The notes beneath the pieces were generated by a model that saw only the letters and a program-made list of their open reading frames with translations, was not told the DNA's origin and did not search any database. From NCBI GenBank assembly GCA_017432615.1, contig JAFRIV010000003.1, positions 1 through 56,712 of the forward strand: DNA of 56,712 nt, written 5' to 3'. This DNA is from Oscillospiraceae bacterium (GTDB lineage: Bacteria; Bacillota; Clostridia; Oscillospirales; Oscillospiraceae). Position numbers and translations under genes: made by a program. This document shows positions 50,783 through 56,712 of the stretch, piece by piece (positions within the stretch are counted from its first letter, which is position 1; every line of letters begins with the position of its first letter).

Positions 50783-53700
50783 ATGACTAATATAAGAGAA
50801 AATTTAAAGAGGACTCTCTCTATGGTGCTTGCAGTGCTCATGCTGGTTGGCATGTTCCCTGTAAGTGTATTTGCTGCTGATGAAGACACCGTTTATACTG
50901 TTATCTATCGGGCAGAACGGGCAATCTTTCCTGATTTTGGAAGGGAAGAAGTAACAATCGATGGTGTTACATACGGCCAGAATACACATAAACTTAACCA
51001 GAACAACACTTTGGGAGTTCCTTCTATTCAGCCGGAACAGGGTTATGCATTCACTGGCTGGATAGATGAAGAAGGAAATTCACCGGTTGCCGGTGCAACA
51101 GTTGAAAAGAATGTTGTTTATACAGCAACCTATAAACCGGCATGGATTGTTGTTTTCAAAGCTGATGGAGTCGAAGTAGCGCAGCGTGAAATAGTATATG
51201 AGAACAGGGAGACGCCGGTATTCCTGACAGCTGATAGTATTCCCGAAGCTCCGAACAAAGTAGGTTATTCTCTCAAAGGTTGGGCAATAGAGGGCGGAGA
51301 AGAAACAGAGGAAGATTTGACAGCGTGTCCAATCTCTTCAGATATCACTTTTGTCGCGGATTATGATCTTCTCAATGCGGTAGGCGATAGTTTGAACGGA
51401 CAGTCATATACCCTGTATGTCGATGAGAGTAGTCAGAAGCGCGGCTTAATAGCCCTGATGGGAGAAACAAAAAGTAATAACAAGAATAGACTTGATTCTG
51501 TTACCATCTACCCTGACAATCCAATCCCTGCTGAGAAGATGATAACAGAATGGACGTTTGAGCATGTCGAAGGCAACTGGTATCATATAAAAGCAGACAA
51601 TGGGAAGTATCTGCGTATAAATACTAATAAAACACTCGCTTTGGATACAGCAAATCCGCAAAATATTTATGTCCACATAGACTCTACAGGAAGACTGCGT
51701 CTGCAGGATAAAGATATAGAACACTTTAGCCAGGCATATGCTGTCAATCTGCAGGGTGACAATGCGGATAACGGATTCCAGAGCTCAAAATGGTCAGTTG
51801 ACAATTTGCATTTGACAGCGGAAGACGATTTTACAGCCGGAGAAGGATTTAGAACGATCAACCTTACCTGGCATACAGCTCTTACAATTACAGAAACGAT
51901 AATAGATAATGACCGGCTTCTGACAGCGGCTGACAGGAACGGTATTACGTTTACAGTAACCGGACCTCAGTTCCCGGATGGGTACAGCTTTACTTATGCG
52001 GATATGACCAATGGCAGCGTTACATTTGTGGATGTTGCAGTTGGTGAGTATACCGTTACACAAGATGCATTCGTGAATGGCCTCTCTGTGACTGGGGATG
52101 AACCGGTTACGGTTGCCATTTCAAATTCTGATGTAAATGGGCTGAGCAAAACGGTCGCTTTCACAAATACTTATACCGGCACGCCGATTTCTTTTGATGC
52201 AAATGGTGGCGAAGGCGAAGTTCCGTCAGCTATTTACGGAAAAGTCGGGGCTGACATCGTTCTGCCTGACTATAAAGGGACAAAGACCAGAGAGGATGGT
52301 CTGCATTTCATTTTCCGCGGATGGATGGAAAATTCGGATCTGATAGAAGGAGGAAAAACCTATCAGGTTGGCGAAGCATACACAATTTCTGAGAATGGCA
52401 CGACGCTTTATGCTGATTGGGATGATCAGGCAGTTGTTACGTTCAATTCCAACAACGGGCTGGATGCGAAATGGGATCCTGTATGGACAGAAATAGGCTC
52501 CACAATTGAACTCTATGTATATGAGAATTCACTGGGATACACTTTCCTTGGCTGGTCAGAAATACCGAATCCCTCTAATGCTAATGAAGTGTACGGAATA
52601 AATGAGGAGGGCAAGATTCTCTATACTGTTCCTGATCGTGATGTAACACTCTATGCTATCTGGGATCATTCTGTGGCAGTTACATTTGATCCGGCAGGAG
52701 TTCAGGTTGACAAAGACTTAGAGCCGATAGCCGGGCCGAAGACGCTTACTATCGCGGAACTTCCCGGATATGACCCGATTCAGGAGGGAATGCTTTTCCT
52801 TGGCTGGTCTACGACGGAACCTACGGAGGAAAGACCTCTTACTGGTGAGGATGTGGACTATCTTGCCGGAGATCCGCTTAGAACGGATGTGGATTTGTCT
52901 CTTTATGCAGTCTGGCAGGAACTTGTTAAAGTGGTATTTGAGGGAAATAATGGAACTGTTATAGATGAAAACGGTCATGAGGTAATCACTGCCGGGCCGG
53001 ATGGTTTTGCATTGTATGGAATGCCCGGCGATTATCTGATCTTGCCGGACTTTACAGCAATCCCGAATGACAGCAGCAAACATTTTGTTGGCTGGTCCAG
53101 AGAGACCACATATAACAATCAGGGAAGCAGAAATTATAAAACAGATATTTATGAACCGGGAGACAGCTTCCAGATAACGAAGGAAGACGGGAAAACCGGC
53201 AGCGTTACGCTGCATGCATTCTGGTCGTCCAATATGGGTGCGGCTCAATACGGCATACGCATGGATGGGACGATCCCTTATGAGCCTGGTAATTATAGTA
53301 CCTCTCTTTATTCAAAAACCCATGTTTATCACGATGCCGTCGGAGAGCAGTTGCAGCAGTCGGTTGTCAATAAACAGGCGTGGGTTATTGATCTCAATCC
53401 TGGCGAACCGGTTGAAGGAGAGTATTATTTTGAAAATGATGTAACCAGAAATTTGAGATATCTTCCGGATGAAGCAGAAATAGAGGAAATATATCCCGGC
53501 TTTGATTTTGAAAATCAATATATCCACTGGTATGTGCTGAAATACCTCGGAGGTACATACTGGCACGTGGATGGTGTGGTTCTGTCACGCGATAAGCTGA
53601 ATATAGTATATGATGCGAATGCCGGTAACATTACTGTTGAAAATATGCCGTACGGGTATCAGGTTAACTATGGAGAAGAGATCTATGTCGGCAGAGGGAT

Positions 53701-56700
53701 CAAGGATAGAGCCGCAAAAGAGCCGAGGAGATCTGATGGCTGGGTTTTTGCCGGGTGGAGCCTTAATACAAGAAACGTAACACCGGAAAGCGGCTATAGT
53801 AATGATGATGTAGTCAAAATTAAATCAAATGTTGTCTTCTATGCGCAGTGGGAAAGGGAAGACGAAAACACCAGTTCCCTGAAAATCGAAAAAACCAACA
53901 AATTCGGTGAAACTCTGTATGATGCTGAATTTGAACTGACAAGGCAGAATGCGCGTGGAAAATTCTTATCCGTTGCAAGTGGGCGTATTGCGTCCCAGGA
54001 ATTGGATGTGGCATTGGATTATGATGTCATGTATTGCCTGAAGGAGACAAAAGCCCCTGACGGGTATATTCTCAGAGATACACCTGTTTACTTTAAAGTG
54101 GTTACCACGTCTGAGAATAATCATGAATTGCGCATATATGATGAATATGGCCAGATTACAAGTTATAGTGACTGGCTGAAGCCGAGTTTTGCAAATAATA
54201 CTGTTGTTCTGACTGTCAAAGATGAGAGTAAGACGCATGATGTGACAATCAAAAAAGGCGATGAAAACGGGGCGTATCTCAACGATCTCCGCGGCGCGCG
54301 TTTTACTGTCTACAGAGAACTCAACGGAGGAACTCTGAAAGCCATCACAAGTGTCAGGATTACAGGAGAAAACGGAAGAACGGTTACTCTCCCTTATGGA
54401 ACATATCGATTAGTAGAGATCGATGTTCCGGGTGGATATGAGATAATTCCCGATCAGGACGGTAATATGTTTGTCCGCTTTGAACTCGGAGAAAATACAA
54501 ATGGAATTCCCGAGATCAAGTTGTTGAACGGGGTGGCGAATAAAGAGAACTTTACCATTACCGTTAAAAACCGGCCGTATGTACAGGAAGAAGAGAAAGT
54601 TTCTGTCGGGGTCAAAAAAGTATGGAATGATGACAATGACAGAGATGTAGTTCGTCCGTCTGCAATTACCGTTAATCTGATTGCCCCTGATAGAGAGATA
54701 GTAGCTGCTACCACTCTGTCTTCTGCTAATGCAACGACGCAGGACGGGAATACTTGGGAAGGCTCATTTACGGATCTTCCGAAATATGATGCTTCGCAGA
54801 ATGAAATTGACTATTCGAAGTATTCTGTCGAAGAAAATGAAATACCAGGTTATACATTGAATCAGCACTCATGGAATGCAAATGACGAATTGTTTGTTCT
54901 TGTAAACACCCATGAGCCGGAAACAGTACGGTTTAACGGTCAAAAAATCTGGGTTGATGAGGATGATAAAGACCATTTGCGCCCGGATAGTATTGCAATA
55001 GTGTTATCTGCAGTAAATGCCACGATGGCTCAGCAGGAACAGAAAATAGGTATAAAAGAAGATGGGACTTATAATTGGAAATATTCATTTGAAGCCCCCA
55101 AATATGCTAAGAATAACAATGGCGATCGTATATCTATAGCATATGAAGTCACTGAAAATATTTCGGACGAGGTAAAAAACAACTATCCTGTCCGTACAAT
55201 ATCAGAAGCAGACGGAGAAAATGGAATCACAGTCGATTTCACTAATAAGCATATTGTTGTTCCGGTTACTGTAACAGTAAAAAAGGTATGGAATGACACA
55301 TTTTCGCAGCATCCCGAAGTGACGGTTCAATTGCTGGCAAATGGCAAGGAAGTAGAGGGTAAAACTCTTCTCCTGAACGAGGCTGACGGTTGGACAGGTG
55401 CTTTTTCAGAACTGCCCAGGTATGATGACAATGGAAAAACAATAACGTATACAGTCAAAGAAACTGTTGGGCAGCATGAGCATCCCGGTCAGTTCTTGCC
55501 GGAATATAAGTACAGTGACTATACGGCAACGATAACAAATACTTATAGTGAATATCCTTCTTATACGATTCATTATTATCTCAACGGAACGGATGTACCC
55601 ATTGCGGAAGATCGGACAGGATTTTTCCCTGAAAATGAAGTGCTGGATGTTGTTGATCACGAGGCGACAGCCGGGTCTATCACGGAAAAACCGGTTTTGA
55701 AAGAGGCATTTGAACCGGTAGAGCCGATAACGGGTGCACAAATTACAGGTTTCAAAGAAGGAAACAGTAGCGTTATGATCACAAAGGATGGTTCTAACGT
55801 TATTACAGTGTACTATGCTGTTCCTTTGATAATTATTGCCGGAAGTTCCGAACGCGCATATAATGGCAAGCCGCTTACGGATAATACTTTTGAGATAGAC
55901 AGTTCTACGCCTCTTGTAAACGGTGACCAGAAAGATGACTTTTCTGTCACAATGACGGCCGAAAGTACAAGAACCGATGCGGGAACGAAAAAGAATGAAA
56001 TTAGTAGCATCACATATCCCGAGTATTATTATCTTTTGCCTACTCAGACGGGTACGCTGAAGGTAACGCAGCAGTTGATTACTGTAAATGATACCGACAG
56101 CCGTGAGTACAATGGCAAAGACCAGACCCTGACTATCACAGCAGATAAGGCAAGCGGCGTAGTACCTGGCGAGACGCTGACGCTTACCGGAGCTGAAATC
56201 ACAGGGAAAGCGGTAGGCTCGTATGAAACGGTATCTGCTTATACTTGGAGTGTAGCGAAACAAGACGGCAGCGACAGCACAGGCAACTACACGATAAAAG
56301 TAACCGGGACACTGACAATTACGAAGCCCAAAACGATCCCGATTACTGTAAAGGCGGAAAACAAGAGCAAAACCTATGGCACAACAGATCCTGAACTGAC
56401 ATGGATAGTCCTTGATTCTGAAGGTAACGAAATAAGTGATTTTGATCTGTCAGTGCTGAAAGTTAATATCAGCCGCACAGAAGGCGAGGATGTAGGCACC
56501 TACACGATTACACCGAGTGGTGACGAAGTCCAAGGCAACTACACCGTAAGCTATGATACCGGCACGTTCACGATCACGCCGGCAGCTCTGACGGTAACGG
56601 TCACGGGTAATACAGCAACCAAGACGTACAACGGGTCCGAGCAGAATGTGACGGGCTACGAGATCAGCATACCGGAAGGCGCAACGCTGACGGCGGCTGA

Positions 56701-56712
56701 GATCAGCGGCCC
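50783..56712 (+). CDS. Giant modular surface adhesin, truncated by the window edge
   Basis: At least 1976 codons, open from ATG 50783 to the right edge. Signal peptide 1-32 (TLSMVLAVLMLVGMFPVSVFA). Domains in order: InlB/Listeria-Bacteroides-type beta repeats (for example VTFNSNNGLDAKWDPVW and VVFEGNNGTVIDENG, each ending in a YAxW-like strand), through to about residue 1025. Several SpaA/CnaB-like domains follow (SLKIEKTNKFGETLYDAEFEL; KAPDGYIL; VGVKKVWNDDNDRD; VTVKKVWNDTFSQHP). Then comes a MucBP-like domain (YTIHYYLNGTDVPIAEDRTG), then MBG-like repeats (SERAYNGKPLTDNTFEI; NKSKTYGTTDPELTW). CnaB domains often carry Lys-Asn isopeptide bonds. Codon use (ata, aga, aat, tat) is AT-richer than the housekeeping genes. 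The C-terminus, and so any sorting signal, is outside the window. Confidence 0.9.
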   Translation, partial: MTNIRENLKRTLSMVLAVLMLVGMFPVSVFAADEDTVYTVIYRAERAIFPDFGREEVTIDGVTYGQNTHKLNQNNTLGVPSIQPEQGYAFTGWIDEEGNSPVAGATVEKNVVYTATYKPAWIVVFKADGVEVAQREIVYENRETPVFLTADSIPEAPNKVGYSLKGWAIEGGEETEEDLTACPISSDITFVADYDLLNAVGDSLNGQSYTLYVDESSQKRGLIALMGETKSNNKNRLDSVTIYPDNPIPAEKMITEWTFEHVEGNWYHIKADNGKYLRINTNKTLALDTANPQNIYVHIDSTGRLRLQDKDIEHFSQAYAVNLQGDNADNGFQSSKWSVDNLHLTAEDDFTAGEGFRTINLTWHTALTITETIIDNDRLLTAADRNGITFTVTGPQFPDGYSFTYADMTNGSVTFVDVAVGEYTVTQDAFVNGLSVTGDEPVTVAISNSDVNGLSKTVAFTNTYTGTPISFDANGGEGEVPSAIYGKVGADIVLPDYKGTKTREDGLHFIFRGWMENSDLIEGGKTYQVGEAYTISENGTTLYADWDDQAVVTFNSNNGLDAKWDPVWTEIGSTIELYVYENSLGYTFLGWSEIPNPSNANEVYGINEEGKILYTVPDRDVTLYAIWDHSVAVTFDPAGVQVDKDLEPIAGPKTLTIAELPGYDPIQEGMLFLGWSTTEPTEERPLTGEDVDYLAGDPLRTDVDLSLYAVWQELVKVVFEGNNGTVIDENGHEVITAGPDGFALYGMPGDYLILPDFTAIPNDSSKHFVGWSRETTYNNQGSRNYKTDIYEPGDSFQITKEDGKTGSVTLHAFWSSNMGAAQYGIRMDGTIPYEPGNYSTSLYSKTHVYHDAVGEQLQQSVVNKQAWVIDLNPGEPVEGEYYFENDVTRNLRYLPDEAEIEEIYPGFDFENQYIHWYVLKYLGGTYWHVDGVVLSRDKLNIVYDANAGNITVENMPYGYQVNYGEEIYVGRGIKDRAAKEPRRSDGWVFAGWSLNTRNVTPESGYSNDDVVKIKSNVVFYAQWEREDENTSSLKIEKTNKFGETLYDAEFELTRQNARGKFLSVASGRIASQELDVALDYDVMYCLKETKAPDGYILRDTPVYFKVVTTSENNHELRIYDEYGQITSYSDWLKPSFANNTVVLTVKDESKTHDVTIKKGDENGAYLNDLRGARFTVYRELNGGTLKAITSVRITGENGRTVTLPYGTYRLVEIDVPGGYEIIPDQDGNMFVRFELGENTNGIPEIKLLNGVANKENFTITVKNRPYVQEEEKVSVGVKKVWNDDNDRDVVRPSAITVNLIAPDREIVAATTLSSANATTQDGNTWEGSFTDLPKYDASQNEIDYSKYSVEENEIPGYTLNQHSWNANDELFVLVNTHEPETVRFNGQKIWVDEDDKDHLRPDSIAIVLSAVNATMAQQEQKIGIKEDGTYNWKYSFEAPKYAKNNNGDRISIAYEVTENISDEVKNNYPVRTISEADGENGITVDFTNKHIVVPVTVTVKKVWNDTFSQHPEVTVQLLANGKEVEGKTLLLNEADGWTGAFSELPRYDDNGKTITYTVKETVGQHEHPGQFLPEYKYSDYTATITNTYSEYPSYTIHYYLNGTDVPIAEDRTGFFPENEVLDVVDHEATAGSITEKPVLKEAFEPVEPITGAQITGFKEGNSSVMITKDGSNVITVYYAVPLIIIAGSSERAYNGKPLTDNTFEIDSSTPLVNGDQKDDFSVTMTAESTRTDAGTKKNEISSITYPEYYYLLPTQTGTLKVTQQLITVNDTDSREYNGKDQTLTITADKASGVVPGETLTLTGAEITGKAVGSYETVSAYTWSVAKQDGSDSTGNYTIKVTGTLTITKPKTIPITVKAENKSKTYGTTDPELTWIVLDSEGNEISDFDLSVLKVNISRTEGEDVGTYTITPSGDEVQGNYTVSYDTGTFTITPAALTVTVTGNTATKTYNGSEQNVTGYEISIPEGATLTAAEISG

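Noticed and set aside
55406-56263. 285-codon minus-strand frame inside the adhesin
   Set aside because: Cys/Arg/Ile-rich shadow; the plus-strand frame is open for nearly 6 kb with recognisable domains.

Overview
The window reads as chromosome of a mesophilic, low-to-mid GC anaerobic Clostridia (Bacillota), probably gut-associated. The support is lineage style rather than a marker gene: a glgC/glgD pair followed by glgP, an L10-type leader before rplJ-rplL, rpsF-ssb-rpsR, a BMP/ABC nucleoside importer, DegV, DUF4349, CotH, YwaF-like and thiazoline-carboxylate-hydrolase-like proteins, and a giant 2-hydroxyacyl-CoA dehydratase activase typical of strict anaerobes. No phage, intact insertion sequence, CRISPR array or rRNA was seen. 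Protein start sites were chosen by Shine-Dalgarno position; no database search was possible.

Layout. 1-4.1 kb: two convergent small proteins that each begin with a double-glycine export leader (one LysM, one PepSY), a ZIP metal transporter whose promoter carries a perfect palindrome, a nitroreductase and a radical SAM enzyme. 4.1-8.9 kb: nadE plus a small membrane protein, divergent from a three-gene set (glycosyltransferase, ATP-grasp/HAD fusion, DegT aminotransferase). 8.9-15.7 kb: rpsF-ssb-rpsR, a DUF362 ferredoxin protein, tRNA-Val, tRNA-Met and tRNA-Glu, a D,D-carboxypeptidase, efp and rarA.

15.7-25.3 kb is a nucleoside block: deoD, a BMP binding protein, an ABC ATPase and two permeases on the minus strand (with a CotH/lamin-tail secreted protein at the end), divergent from udk-tdk. 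Uptake, phosphorolysis and rekinasing of nucleosides are therefore encoded around one back-to-back promoter region. 25.3-33 kb: L10 leader-rplJ-rplL, dus with a MATE exporter, mntP, a YwaF-like protein, an ATC-hydrolase-like protein and a DUF4349 lipoprotein. 33-41 kb: the 1410-residue dehydratase activase, a membrane-anchored parvulin foldase, prfB without a programmed frameshift, and degV. 41-47.5 kb: prs-pth-glgC-glgD-glgP in one direction, closed by two tandem terminators.

47.6-56.7 kb differs from the rest. After an AT-rich non-coding stretch carrying two copies of the same paired hexamer repeat come three consecutive secreted proteins: a 168-residue acidic protein, a 718-residue repeat protein and a very large modular adhesin that runs off the right edge (at least 1976 residues, AT-richer codon use). 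The first two share a C-terminal Ig-like module and neither shows a sortase signal. This is the part of the window most likely to hold something undescribed. The double-glycine LysM/PepSY pair at the left edge is second.
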